A DNA stretch of 43,421 bases from a virus. The stretch spans positions 1-43,421 of IMG/VR virus record IMGVR_UViG_3300042480_001391; one strand, written 5' to 3'. The notes beneath the pieces are model-generated. The model did not search any database. It saw only the letters and a list, made by a program, of their open reading frames with translations, and had not been told where the DNA came from. The position numbers were made by a program, and so were the translations under genes. Below, one piece after another: positions 7,376-16,378 of the stretch (within the stretch, counting starts at the first letter, position 1; each line of letters opens with the position of its first letter).

Positions 7376-8061
7376 TACTTCGCCCCCTTGATAATATTTT
7401 CCCTCGGATCAAGAACCTGGTACTGCGCATTCAAAGCGTGGTAATCAAACCAGCTTTCTGACATCTCGACACAAGAAAGACGACAAGTAACACCCACACA
7501 TTTGACGGGTATTGTTTCCAGGTCTAGAGAATTGTCTCGGCACCATTCCTCGACAAGCCGTATAAACGGATATACGTGATCGACATGATACGTCCCGTGT
7601 ATCGGCTTGCCTGTCAACGACGATTTAACAACATTTTGACCCGAGACTCGTCTTTTATAAAGATCGATCTGCGGTTGGATAATATTTCTCAAAGCACGGA
7701 TCGCGAGTTTTCTATTCTCCTTGGCCGGGTCGGGGACATAAGTCTTTGGGAATATTTTCGACATTACATACGATTTTCCCACCCATACTTCGTACTTAGA
7801 CGTGGGTGTCATCAAGACTACACCCTTGACTTTGCGACCATTAAACTCTTTGCTTGTGAGTTTGAACTTGCACTGTCCAGGCCTTAAGACGATTTTCCTG
7901 AACCTTTCAATCTTGAGACAGATTTGCCTCATGAACAAGGTGTCCTCTTCGTTAAAAAAGACACCTGTCTCATAAGATGAAGTAATAGACTTCCATCTCT
8001 CCGCGAACTGTTTTTTATTGTATTGCTGCTCGCCAATCTCCGTATATATCGACTTACCCAT
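7348..8061 (-). CDS. DUF3223 (DCL)-like protein with HxDH motif
   Basis: The diagnostic region is SSLTGKPIHGTYHVDHVYPF at about residues 147-166, followed by a helix and the segment ETIPVK. This TG-x(n)-HVDH-x3-F signature fits the DUF3223/DCL family, known from plant plastid proteins and from many phages; the His-Asp-His cluster suggests a degenerate HNH-like metal site, though no activity is established. It is the last gene of the leftward operon. ATG at 8061 overlaps the sigma-factor stop; a GTG one codon upstream is also possible. The N-terminal 140 residues are basic and could bind nucleic acid. Function is unknown. Confidence 0.6.
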   Translation of the reverse strand: MGKSIYTEIGEQQYNKKQFAERWKSITSSYETGVFFNEEDTLFMRQICLKIERFRKIVLRPGQCKFKLTSKEFNGRKVKGVVLMTPTSKYEVWVGKSYVMSKIFPKTYVPDPAKENRKLAIRALRNIIQPQIDLYKRRVSGQNVVKSSLTGKPIHGTYHVDHVYPFIRLVEEWCRDNSLDLETIPVKCVGVTCRLSCVEMSESWFDYHALNAQYQVLDPRENIIKGAKYYGKSSDNI

Positions 8062-8779
8062 CACTCATAAGTTTGCTAAGCAGCTCGTCCGTCCTCGCTG
8101 CAATCTTATCCGCACTATTAATCCCCGGATTCTTGCGATAGATAGTTGACACAGCTCTTTTGTGAATGTAAACATCCATTAGAAATGTGTATTCTTCTGG
8201 GGAAAGTTTCGAAAGCCTACCTATAATATCCCCGTAATCGCTAAACATCGAGGCGAGATTATCGTCATCAATCCCCCCGTCATCAACTGGCATCTCCGTC
8301 TCCTCGTTAATCTCCAAATACGTCATTTGAAACGCCTCACGCGTCTCGGCTATAAGATGTTCGGTCAGGCCGGTAGCCTCAGATATCTGCGCGTCAGTGA
8401 GGTCTGGGTTCCGCCCCACAATCCTCCTCATTTTCATATAAGCGTCTGAATACGACCGGGGTATCTTGATCATTCGCGAGTTATCGCGCAAATAATTCAA
8501 TAGCTGAAAAGTCAACGAGCGATTTAACCAAGTACTGAAATTGGCTTTTTCCGGGTCCCACTTGTCATAAAGTTTGACCATTGCTTCAAGGGCAACAGAC
8601 CTCAACTCGTCAAATGGAACACCAGAAAACGATGCCACTTTCCTCGCGGCATAACTCGCTTTCCACATATTTTCCCGGATGTGAAAATCGCGAGTCCGCT
8701 CGTACTCCGTCTTCCTCCGATTATAATTATTCCTAAGCCTCTCCCTTCTCAGCTCGACATTAATACCTTGCGTGGTCAT
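8054..8779 (-). CDS. Phage-encoded sigma-70-type factor
   Basis: The 241-residue protein has a clear sigma region 2 at about residues 35-107: FDELRSVALEAMVKLYDKWD, NFSTWLNRSLTFQLLNYLRD and RMIKIPRS align with the core-binding and -10-melting segments of sigma-70. Region 3 follows (VGRNPDLTDAQISEATGLTE, about 125-144). Region 4 is poorly conserved: after LSPEEYTFLMDVYIHKR the usual helix-turn-helix that reads the -35 box is not recognisable. This resembles T4 gp55-type late factors, which depend little on a -35 contact. Its start overlaps the thioredoxin stop (TGATG). I infer that it redirects host RNA polymerase to late phage promoters, possibly those carrying GTTGAAAGC. Confidence 0.82.
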   Translation of the reverse strand: MTTQGINVELRRERLRNNYNRRKTEYERTRDFHIRENMWKASYAARKVASFSGVPFDELRSVALEAMVKLYDKWDPEKANFSTWLNRSLTFQLLNYLRDNSRMIKIPRSYSDAYMKMRRIVGRNPDLTDAQISEATGLTEHLIAETREAFQMTYLEINEETEMPVDDGGIDDDNLASMFSDYGDIIGRLSKLSPEEYTFLMDVYIHKRAVSTIYRKNPGINSADKIAARTDELLSKLMSDG

Positions 8780-9111
8780 CAGGCTCTGCCTCCCTTAATC
8801 GAATTGATCACGAAGCTTTTAAGTTGCGAAGCGGGCATAATGCCTTCACCGTTAAACCCGATCAAATCGCATTCTTCGTCAAAAACAGCGATTTCTGGAG
8901 TTCCTTGCCCGGAAGTTCCCGGCTTAAGAGACTCGAGAAATTCCCAGTTGTCCTCAGTGACGTCGTATTCTCCCCAGCCCACACGCAGTTCTGGGTATTC
9001 TTCAGATACTTCTCCGGCCACTTGTCCCCAAATCGGTTTCATAGCTTCGCAAGCGGGGCATCCGGGCTGTACGAAGAGTACGACTTTTCTTAAAAAGGTC
9101 TCTTTTTCCAT
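8779..9111 (-). CDS. Thioredoxin-like protein with CPAC active site
   Basis: The 110-residue length and the sequence VVLFVQPGCPACEAMKPIW fit a thioredoxin fold, with the redox pair Cys18 and Cys21 in a CPAC motif. The cis-proline region TPEIAVFDEE lies at about residues 71-80 and a Gly-rich turn follows. It could reduce ribonucleotide reductase or another disulphide partner, or serve in virion assembly. A good Shine-Dalgarno sequence (AGGAG) lies 9 nt before ATG 9111, and an extended -10 box (9142-9150) precedes it, so it opens its own transcription unit with the sigma factor although it sits inside the larger leftward operon. Confidence 0.85.
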   Translation of the reverse strand: MEKETFLRKVVLFVQPGCPACEAMKPIWGQVAGEVSEEYPELRVGWGEYDVTEDNWEFLESLKPGTSGQGTPEIAVFDEECDLIGFNGEGIMPASQLKSFVINSIKGGRA

Positions 9112-9141
9112 TGGATTAATCTCCTGAATAATGGCTTAATA

Positions 9142-9150
9142 ATTTTAGCA
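9142..9150 (-). promoter_or_regulatory. Extended -10 promoter of the thioredoxin-sigma unit
   Basis: On the minus strand TGCTAAAAT follows the terminase TAG stop directly. The distance to ATG 9111 leaves room for a leader of about 25 nt containing AGGAG. It matches the boxes at 27331, 31240, 31643 and 34117. Confidence 0.55.
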
Positions 9151-10731
9151 CTATAAATACTGAGTTGGCAAGCTCCCTCTTCCGAGTCTTCCCGTAACTC
9201 TTTGACTACCCCCAATATGATTGATTTGGGGGAGTTGAACTCTAGATCCCCCATGGGCAGCCTTGGCCGCCCCCATAATCTCATCCCTATACACTCTTAA
9301 ACCCATGACAAAAGCGTCGACAAAATCATCATTCTTTGAGTAAGGAAAAGCACACAGCTCTGACATTAATTCACCGAGCTTGGGAATTTCTGAATATATC
9401 GAAACTCGACCGTCTTCCGCCACGGGAGCAACTTCATTCGCCCTCATAATCTTATCTTTGGTTGGGATTACCTCCTTCACCGGAATTTGCAATTCTTTCC
9501 TAAGCATTTGTATCAAAGGAAGTCCACTAGCCCTGCTCTCGATATAAATAGCCCTTACTTTCCAGGTTTTCAACCACAGCGGCATCACCTTTAACAAGTC
9601 AGGAAACTCCATATGTTCTTTATAAACATTAATAAGGTGTAATTTCCTCGTCTTTTTAACAACCCCAAACACGCACATAACCGAGTAATCGTTCATCTCT
9701 TTTTCTTTAAGGGCAGTATCGGCAGTTGCGAATACAAACTCGTATTGTTGAAGATTTTTCTCATGCTGCTCGAACCAGGAGTGTTTAAAAATCGAACCGC
9801 TGGCGCCCTTAGGTCTACCAAGATACAGCGTCTCAAAAGTATTCTTGTCCTGCTTTTCAATAGCTTTCAATTCTTCTACTGGGAAAAACTCCGGCCAATG
9901 CGATTCACCTAACTTTCTACCTATAGGATCGTTCTCCTCATCAAGACACAAAGCGGGCACATTTAACTCTAGCCAACCCTCCGGGTCGCTTGATAGCAAT
10001 CTCCCGATAACATCTTCTACGTGGAATCTGGTTCCCATAGACATAACGCAGTTATTTGGAAGACCTCTAGTAAGGAACTGGGCCGTAGCCCAGGCAAAAG
10101 TTGAGTCAAGTACTTGTAGTGAATTACCGTCTTCAAGTAAATCGTCTAAGATGCCGATACCCGGTAAATCTTCTTCACTAATTACACCGAATCCAAAGCC
10201 GGTTACGCCGGACCCTGCGCTAGCAGACATTATAATTCCGCCCTGACCAGTCCTCATAGTTTTAAGGTTACAGTCTTTTTTATTAATACTGCATTCAGGA
10301 AATATCCATTTAAACGTATCGCTTGTAATATAACTCAATATCGCCCTGGAGTTCTCGTGTGTGAGCTTAAGACCATAAGACGCCATGATGAACTGAGCGC
10401 TGGGGCTACGTCCTAGCTGCCAACTCGGCATTAATTTAGATATAAGCATGCTTTTGCCGCTCCTAGGCGGCAAGGATATACAGGTTCTTTTATAATCCGG
10501 ATTCCCGTCACAGATATTCTGAACATAGTCACATATTAACTCGTGTACTCTATACGGAGTAAATACGCCGCTGTTTGTAACTTCTCGGGTAATTACTCGG
10601 GCGTAGGTAATAAATTCCGTGCGGCACTTTAGCCGAAGCAGTTCTTTTCTCTCCTCCTGGCTCAAACTCTCAACTTTCAGCATCATCTCTTTGACAAGAG
10701 ATTTCTCTTTCGCCAATTGGCTCTTATTCAC
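9151..10731 (-). CDS. terL: Terminase large subunit (packaging ATPase-nuclease)
   Basis: The 526-residue length and motif order fit phage TerL. Walker A is PPRSGKS at 88-94, Walker B is GIGILDD at 191-197, and the C-terminal RNase H-like nuclease shows ATADTAL with NDYSVMCVFGV (about 334-355), IYIESRASGLPLIQML, and FPYSKNDDFVDAF. It drives DNA into the prohead and cuts the concatemer. No small subunit, portal or capsid gene is in the window. GTG at 10731 overlaps the spike gene stop by 8 nt. A GTTGAAAGC motif lies 23 nt upstream inside the spike coding sequence, which supports this start and suggests an internal late promoter. Finding terL inside a baseplate operon is unusual for contractile phages. 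Confidence 0.93.
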   Translation of the reverse strand: MNKSQLAKEKSLVKEMMLKVESLSQEERKELLRLKCRTEFITYARVITREVTNSGVFTPYRVHELICDYVQNICDGNPDYKRTCISLPPRSGKSMLISKLMPSWQLGRSPSAQFIMASYGLKLTHENSRAILSYITSDTFKWIFPECSINKKDCNLKTMRTGQGGIIMSASAGSGVTGFGFGVISEEDLPGIGILDDLLEDGNSLQVLDSTFAWATAQFLTRGLPNNCVMSMGTRFHVEDVIGRLLSSDPEGWLELNVPALCLDEENDPIGRKLGESHWPEFFPVEELKAIEKQDKNTFETLYLGRPKGASGSIFKHSWFEQHEKNLQQYEFVFATADTALKEKEMNDYSVMCVFGVVKKTRKLHLINVYKEHMEFPDLLKVMPLWLKTWKVRAIYIESRASGLPLIQMLRKELQIPVKEVIPTKDKIMRANEVAPVAEDGRVSIYSEIPKLGELMSELCAFPYSKNDDFVDAFVMGLRVYRDEIMGAAKAAHGGSRVQLPQINHIGGSQRVTGRLGRGSLPTQYL

Positions 10732-13700
10732 AGTCGGTTTCTCCGCTCTCCCTCGCTTTCAACTCTTCGTACAGTGAAGTGCGTTCTTGCCCGGGGAATA
10801 CGAACCCGTCCGGGAAGACAGTACCGGCGGGTAGTAAAGTCCCGGACGGTAGCGCTACACCTGTTGGTAGCGAAGACCCTTCGGGGAATACGGTGCCATC
10901 CGGAATAACAAACCCTTCGGGCAATGGCAAATCTTGTGTAACAGTGCCGCCACTTGTTGGAGACGCATCACCCGCCCTTTGAATAAACGTATTCTTAAGA
11001 GTGTTGATTTGATTCGGCGACAGCACCTGGTCAATAGGCGGCTTGTTCTCTTGCAAATCGTCTACAATCTTCGAATCAAGCGAGATAGACAGGAATCTCG
11101 CCTCGTCAAATAGCGTGCGTTCGTTGGGGAAGACGATTGGCAGAGGGGGATTGTAAAGTCCGAGCTTAACAGGAGTTCCCAAGCCTGGAGTCATCGTCTC
11201 CCATTCAAGATGAGCAGGCTTTATACCGCCCTCCATAATCTTAGTAGTCTCGATCTTGTTCTTTTCGTACAGCCCCGCAAGCCCGGGGATATTCGCTAAC
11301 GCCAGTCCAATTGACGGGGTAACGTTAACACCGATCCTCGGGCCGTCTTTAACCAGGTCGAGGGTTTTGACAAACCGGTATATAGACTGCAAGGCCTGGG
11401 AATTCTCCCTAACATCTGTAATAAGTTGTTGAAGAATGGCGGTCTCCGGGCCCGGCTTCCAGAATATATTCTGCAGCGTATTATACCCGGAGTCTATAAG
11501 TCGCCTTTCAACTGATTCAATGCGGGTAATATTATTATCCGCCATTTTGAACCCTTTTTCCACGTTTTCAAACGTGTAAGCAAATTCCGCCTCTTTCTCC
11601 GCCTCGTCCGCATAACGAGATTCATAGAACTTCTCCGCCATGTTTACAAGACGCTGCGACCCGTATATCATCTGGGTCAAGTCACTTGTGTTAGGAGGGA
11701 TTAGATTTTTACCAACTAGAGTAGGAGTAAGTCCCAAGTCAAATGCTACGTCTCCAACATTGTTTGGTAAACAAAAACCTGTGGGACAATAGGCATTGGC
11801 ATTTACACTCGTCAAAGCACCACACGGATCGAGCAATTTCTGGCCGTCCGTATCGACTCCATGTGCAACTTTGCGACACTTAGGATCACAAGGACAGTTA
11901 CCGCCCGCCCCACCAAACAACGAGGACAATGCTCCAATCCCAAACAGCGCAGTTGATATTGGGTTGAACCCGCCCCCTACAAGAGCGGCAAGCCCGTTAA
12001 AGCCTATGCCACCCCCTAAGCCACCAAACAACGATTGCACTGCGTTGCCAATGCCCAGCGCACCCATGGCTGTGCTAGCGAGAAACGGTAACGATCCCAA
12101 GGCGCCTGGCGCCATCGGCATTCCGGCCAAATTACTGAACTGGTTGAACATTTGCCCCATTGGCCCCAGGGCCCCACCCCCAATCAACGAGGCGGTAGAG
12201 GACAGGATCTGAGGCGTTATTGCGTTCCTGCCGAGCAGCGAGTTAAACGTACCGGAAACAGCGGCAGTCAATCCGCCACCAGACGCGGTGTTAAGAATAT
12301 TTCCTAAGGCGGTGGGATACCCCGCGAGCACGTTCCTGGCGATTCCGACAACCGGCTGGACGTACTTGTTCACCTCAGGGGGGAGTTTGCTCAGCCCGAG
12401 GATAGTGGCTGTATCAATCGCGCCCCAGACTCCTCCAGACATCAAGCCGGTCATTACCGATGCGGTCTGCGGACTTAACGAAAGCAGCGAATTTCTTAAG
12501 GCGTTTTGGCCGATATTTACCAGGGCTTGGTCAACCGTGCCCCCAACAACCCCGTTAGTCAATACCCTGCCCGCATCGCCTATACCTGTCAATAGTTGTG
12601 CAGTTTCGAATGACAGTTTCCCATCTCTGTCTAGCTCTTGTCTTAACGTGTTAGTTAAAGTGTCGACAGGAATTCCGAGTCTGCGGTTCATCGCCTCTCT
12701 CGCAGCGGTAGACAATACCTGCGCACCGTTAAACGCCTGAGCCGGTAACAGCCCCGCCAGTTGCAATGCGTTCCTAAGGGCCGGATCTGTATTAGTTAGA
12801 GGGATGTTGGAGATTACGGTATCGAAGACTGTTTCAATAATCTCTGGTTCCTTGAGCCAATCGAACCCGCCCTCTTCAAGTGCGGGCACCGGCCCATACC
12901 CATCCAGAAATTCCACCTTCGTAAGCGGTTTATCCTTTTTGTGAAACTTGTGCGGGAGTCTTTTACCCTCCTTCACCCACCTCATAAGCCCTTGATATCT
13001 CAAACATTTTACAATTTCCGAGTTGTTTCCATCGTCTACAACCGCCTCCATGCCATGTATTTTTTCCGAGCAAGTAGGCAAAGTGGTTCTGAAGAATACA
13101 GGAGGAGCAGATTCCGGGATCCAGCCAAACTCTCCGTTCTCATCCCTTCTGCAGACCATGCTTGTTGTCCTGAATCCCCTATCCTCAGAAAAGTCATGCT
13201 TCTCGCCAAGCAGTGACTCAGTACATTCCGGTATGCCCGGATTTCTCAACTGCGCTTGCTCGATCGGGATTGTGGTTTCGTTCCCCGGGTTAATACTTTT
13301 TTCGATCCAAAGCCCGTTGGTCAGGGATTTCCACGCCCAAGCCGGTTTATTACCAACTTGAGGGCTACTCCGCCTAAGACAGACAACAACATCTTGATTG
13401 ATTTCGTTACTCAGTATATACGTGCGCCCCTCGTTCTCCCTATTGCAAGTCATTCCAGGGTCGGAAGATCCATTCCAGACCGCCATGCTCTCATCGATTA
13501 TAGGGAGTTGGAAAGGCGACCCATTCAATCCAACATCCTTGTCATTCTTAACAATACCGATGACATACATATTCTCGCTTCGGCCATTTGTCTTACCAAC
13601 CAAGACGTTCGAGCCGATATATCTCGAGCTTAACGTGCCGCTACTCGAACCGGACACAGGGATCCATTTAGAGGTGAATCCGTCGTCCGTAGTGACCTTG

Positions 13701-13843
13701 ACCCTGCCAAGCCTTTTGGGATCGTTAACATCAATGATTACCGCCTCCTCGTTAAAAGGATCGGCAAAGGGAACACCTAAGGTTTCGACAATCCTGCTTT
13801 GCGCTCGGGCCATCACCCCGGCATGTTTAAAAAATTCGCTCAT
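10724..13843 (-). CDS. gp5/gpV-like baseplate spike protein, 1,039 aa
   Basis: Residues ~25-110 look like the OB fold of baseplate spikes: FADPFNEEAVIIDVNDPKRL and GRVKVTTDDGFTSKWIPV, then SRYIGSNVLVGKTNG. No lysozyme domain follows, unlike T4 gp5; the lytic modules here are in the hub gene. The centre (about 380-640) is Ala/Gly/Leu-rich and low in charge, with a Cys cluster after it (GNCPCDPKCRK). The C-terminus (972-1018) has eight repeats of xx[LIF]PxG (FVIPDG, TVFPEG, VALPSG, TLLPAG), suggesting a small beta-solenoid or trimeric tip. ATG at 13843 has CAGGAG upstream. It follows the gpI-like gene by 6 nt. Confidence 0.75.
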   Translation of the reverse strand: MSEFFKHAGVMARAQSRIVETLGVPFADPFNEEAVIIDVNDPKRLGRVKVTTDDGFTSKWIPVSGSSSGTLSSRYIGSNVLVGKTNGRSENMYVIGIVKNDKDVGLNGSPFQLPIIDESMAVWNGSSDPGMTCNRENEGRTYILSNEINQDVVVCLRRSSPQVGNKPAWAWKSLTNGLWIEKSINPGNETTIPIEQAQLRNPGIPECTESLLGEKHDFSEDRGFRTTSMVCRRDENGEFGWIPESAPPVFFRTTLPTCSEKIHGMEAVVDDGNNSEIVKCLRYQGLMRWVKEGKRLPHKFHKKDKPLTKVEFLDGYGPVPALEEGGFDWLKEPEIIETVFDTVISNIPLTNTDPALRNALQLAGLLPAQAFNGAQVLSTAAREAMNRRLGIPVDTLTNTLRQELDRDGKLSFETAQLLTGIGDAGRVLTNGVVGGTVDQALVNIGQNALRNSLLSLSPQTASVMTGLMSGGVWGAIDTATILGLSKLPPEVNKYVQPVVGIARNVLAGYPTALGNILNTASGGGLTAAVSGTFNSLLGRNAITPQILSSTASLIGGGALGPMGQMFNQFSNLAGMPMAPGALGSLPFLASTAMGALGIGNAVQSLFGGLGGGIGFNGLAALVGGGFNPISTALFGIGALSSLFGGAGGNCPCDPKCRKVAHGVDTDGQKLLDPCGALTSVNANAYCPTGFCLPNNVGDVAFDLGLTPTLVGKNLIPPNTSDLTQMIYGSQRLVNMAEKFYESRYADEAEKEAEFAYTFENVEKGFKMADNNITRIESVERRLIDSGYNTLQNIFWKPGPETAILQQLITDVRENSQALQSIYRFVKTLDLVKDGPRIGVNVTPSIGLALANIPGLAGLYEKNKIETTKIMEGGIKPAHLEWETMTPGLGTPVKLGLYNPPLPIVFPNERTLFDEARFLSISLDSKIVDDLQENKPPIDQVLSPNQINTLKNTFIQRAGDASPTSGGTVTQDLPLPEGFVIPDGTVFPEGSSLPTGVALPSGTLLPAGTVFPDGFVFPGQERTSLYEELKARESGETDCE
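10755..10763 (-). promoter_or_regulatory. GTTGAAAGC motif inside the spike gene, upstream of terL
   Basis: Exact minus-strand copy within the codons for Glu-Leu-Lys-Ala near the spike C-terminus, 23 nt before the terL GTG. It keeps the genome-wide spacing although it must also code for protein. Confidence 0.5.
10790..10930 (-). repeat. Hexapeptide repeats (xx[LIF]PxG) at the spike C-terminus
   Basis: Eight consecutive units at the protein level: LPEG, FVIPDG, TVFPEG, SSLPTG, VALPSG, TLLPAG, TVFPDG, FVFPG. The DNA repeats are diverged, so the period is kept by selection on the protein. Repeats of this kind can form short beta-helical rods. Confidence 0.75.
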
Positions 13844-13849
13844 GGATAC

Positions 13850-16378
13850 TTACTCCTGAAAAAATGGATAACCTGGGATTGTTATACTCTCCTGATCTTT
13901 GTATATTGCTGAAGAAAAGATTCTTATCTGGCCTAAAAACACTTCGACATCCTGCTGTTCTTGCAGCAAGAGTTTAAATAACCCGAAGGCCATTATTGGA
14001 TCGTTAATTTGATTTTCGTAAGGAACACTAGCTATTAATTCTCCCCCCAAATGAATTATTAGACTCCCCTGATAATACTGAATACTGCAGTGAGTCAAAG
14101 ACTCTCTAGGCCATGGCAATGGTATTATTTGATCCTCACTAAATGGCTCAGGATTTAAAATAAGGAAGTCTCCAAGAATACCCCAACCAAATAATAAATT
14201 ATTATCCGCAACAACAATAACCAAGTCATTTTCAAATTCTCCGACATCCCCGACGTAGGCAAAAAACTCAATACAAAACTCATTGGAGAAAGGACTACAA
14301 AAATCTGGATTGAAAGACCACAATCCCCCGCTCATGGCATTTGCCGACTCTACGACAGTTATTGAATAAGGGTCAACCAAATTTGACTCTCCCCCATCGC
14401 CCTCAAACCTATTCTGAAATTCTCCCGCCGGAGGTATTGACTGTGGGGTAATTTCATCTGGATACCAGATAACTGTGTCTATTTGCCCCCCAGATATCTC
14501 AAAGAAAAAATCATCAGCGGTTAATAAATCAGAGACAGGATAACCGTACTGAAGTCTTTTGTCTGCAGTAGCAGTCATCCAGTTATCTATTATACTCTTA
14601 GCTGCATCCCAAGTCTTACCATCTCTATTGTAATAAAACGGCATTCGTATTACAACAGTATTCGCCAAATTAACGTCTCGACAAACAGCCATGTCAGCCA
14701 CTAACTGATTACTGTACATCCCAACTTCGGCGTCCTGATCAGTGCCGACGTGTATAGCATCCCAAATTACAGGGAGATTAACAGGGGAGCTTGACTCAAG
14801 AGCCCTTAGTCCACTTCTAACACTATAAGATCCGTCATCGTTAACAACAAATTCTTCAGCGCTTACTGCCTTTATATTAAAAGCCCAGAACATAAATATT
14901 ACTGACAATAAAGAACCTCTAGCCGGTATAAGTCCTGGCCATTGAGACATGTCAGCAATAAGTTCGTCAACTACTACACGCTCTACCAGAGAATTATCTA
15001 AATTGTATAAGTTTTTTGAATATCTCGATACCGTGTTATTCCCGCAAGCAAATTCTATTTGCGAAAGATCTATACCCCTTAAAGTATCCTCTTCCGGGTC
15101 TCGAGTCCATAACCCGCCTTCGGGCAAATCGTTCTTATGCGCATTCCTTAACAGCAAGCGTTTGAACGGGGAATCCCATTCCAAGTTCCACATACCACCA
15201 AAGAAACCCATGTGCTGAGCGATCCAGTCGAGGTTTAGCGGATAGCAAGTTTCCGGGTCGAGAAAATTATTATAAAACCAGTCTATTCGCGTCTTGGAAT
15301 CGCTGAGTTCCATATCCGAGCCGGAAGTCAGCCATTTTGCAACATCCGAATCACTGTCTTCGTTATTATACGCCCCGGACACACCCGGAAGTCTATTATA
15401 CACCGGCCGAGAAATCTGCCCGTCTATTGAAACTCTAGGCAGTCTGAACGAGCTTAGCGCGAACTGTATTGCTCTTTGATACAACAAGCCCAACACATTA
15501 TAAGATTCTGCTACAAACTCTCTATTCGTAAGATTTTCTCTGTCACCCCAAAGCTCATCTAATTCCGCAGCTATAAATTCAGACCATGCCGATGGCAAAG
15601 ACTCTGTAACAGAGTTAAATACTCGATCGTAAGTCTTTCTCTCCAGTGGGACGGTGGCGAGAATATCACTGCTAAGGATAAGTCGTACAAATATATCTAA
15701 AGAGTCTTGAAGCGATGTCGGTGAAAGGAATTTTACCACTCGCCTTGTAAAACTCTCGTCCGAATATGTGCTCGGGGGGAGATATACTGTCGAGTAGACA
15801 CTAGCCACTTTGTCAACATTTACCGATTCATTTGTTCCTGGAAGTGGAAACACTCCCCGTGAAACAGACAAAGTCTCTACAACCTCTTCCCCATATAAAT
15901 AGTAGTAAAGATCCGGCACAGTATACGACTCATATCTCCACTTGCCCCGTTCTTCATTAGCCAGTCTGCCAATAACGCACTTTCCCACTTCACACTCAGT
16001 ATCACTTGCACCATCGCTGCAACTCATCCCGGCCATGGCGCAGTTTTCTAAGCCATTTGGGACGGGTACTCCATGTGCCAAGACTTCTACTTCATCAGAC
16101 AGGAGAACAGGAATGGTATGAACATGCGAAATACTTCTGTATTTGTACTCGGACAGAGTCTTCTGGTCATACTCCCTCCGAATTACTTCGTCTCTTGCCC
16201 GGTTCCTGCTTTGGCCGTCTTGGGTGAACTCCACTTGGCCGATTACATGCTGAAATATTTTACTCCTCGCTCTGTCATTGGCGAACTGGAAGTTCACGCG
16301 AGCCGGGTTAAGGGCAAAAGCCGGAGACTTTCCCCTTTTGCTTGATTTACGATCCCAAGAACTATTAGACGATATCAT
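13850..16378 (-). CDS. gpI-like baseplate protein with C-terminal lectin (LamG-like) domain
   Basis: 842 residues. The middle contains FLDPETCYPLNLDWIAQHMG and WDSPFKRLLLRNAH (about 370-420), which fit the P2 gpI / T4 gp7-type tail family, usually encoded directly after gpJ as here. The last ~150 residues look like a concanavalin/LamG jelly roll: FCIEFFAYVGD, LTHCSIQYYQGSLIIHLGG, then DVEVFLGQIRIFSSAIYKD. Such domains bind glycans, so this wedge protein may also contact the host surface. The lectin part (13850-14450) appears more AT-rich than the N-terminal part, suggesting later acquisition. ATG at 16378 overlaps the end of gpJ by 14 nt. Confidence 0.72.
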   Translation of the reverse strand: MISSNSSWDRKSSKRGKSPAFALNPARVNFQFANDRARSKIFQHVIGQVEFTQDGQSRNRARDEVIRREYDQKTLSEYKYRSISHVHTIPVLLSDEVEVLAHGVPVPNGLENCAMAGMSCSDGASDTECEVGKCVIGRLANEERGKWRYESYTVPDLYYYLYGEEVVETLSVSRGVFPLPGTNESVNVDKVASVYSTVYLPPSTYSDESFTRRVVKFLSPTSLQDSLDIFVRLILSSDILATVPLERKTYDRVFNSVTESLPSAWSEFIAAELDELWGDRENLTNREFVAESYNVLGLLYQRAIQFALSSFRLPRVSIDGQISRPVYNRLPGVSGAYNNEDSDSDVAKWLTSGSDMELSDSKTRIDWFYNNFLDPETCYPLNLDWIAQHMGFFGGMWNLEWDSPFKRLLLRNAHKNDLPEGGLWTRDPEEDTLRGIDLSQIEFACGNNTVSRYSKNLYNLDNSLVERVVVDELIADMSQWPGLIPARGSLLSVIFMFWAFNIKAVSAEEFVVNDDGSYSVRSGLRALESSSPVNLPVIWDAIHVGTDQDAEVGMYSNQLVADMAVCRDVNLANTVVIRMPFYYNRDGKTWDAAKSIIDNWMTATADKRLQYGYPVSDLLTADDFFFEISGGQIDTVIWYPDEITPQSIPPAGEFQNRFEGDGGESNLVDPYSITVVESANAMSGGLWSFNPDFCSPFSNEFCIEFFAYVGDVGEFENDLVIVVADNNLLFGWGILGDFLILNPEPFSEDQIIPLPWPRESLTHCSIQYYQGSLIIHLGGELIASVPYENQINDPIMAFGLFKLLLQEQQDVEVFLGQIRIFSSAIYKDQESITIPGYPFFQE

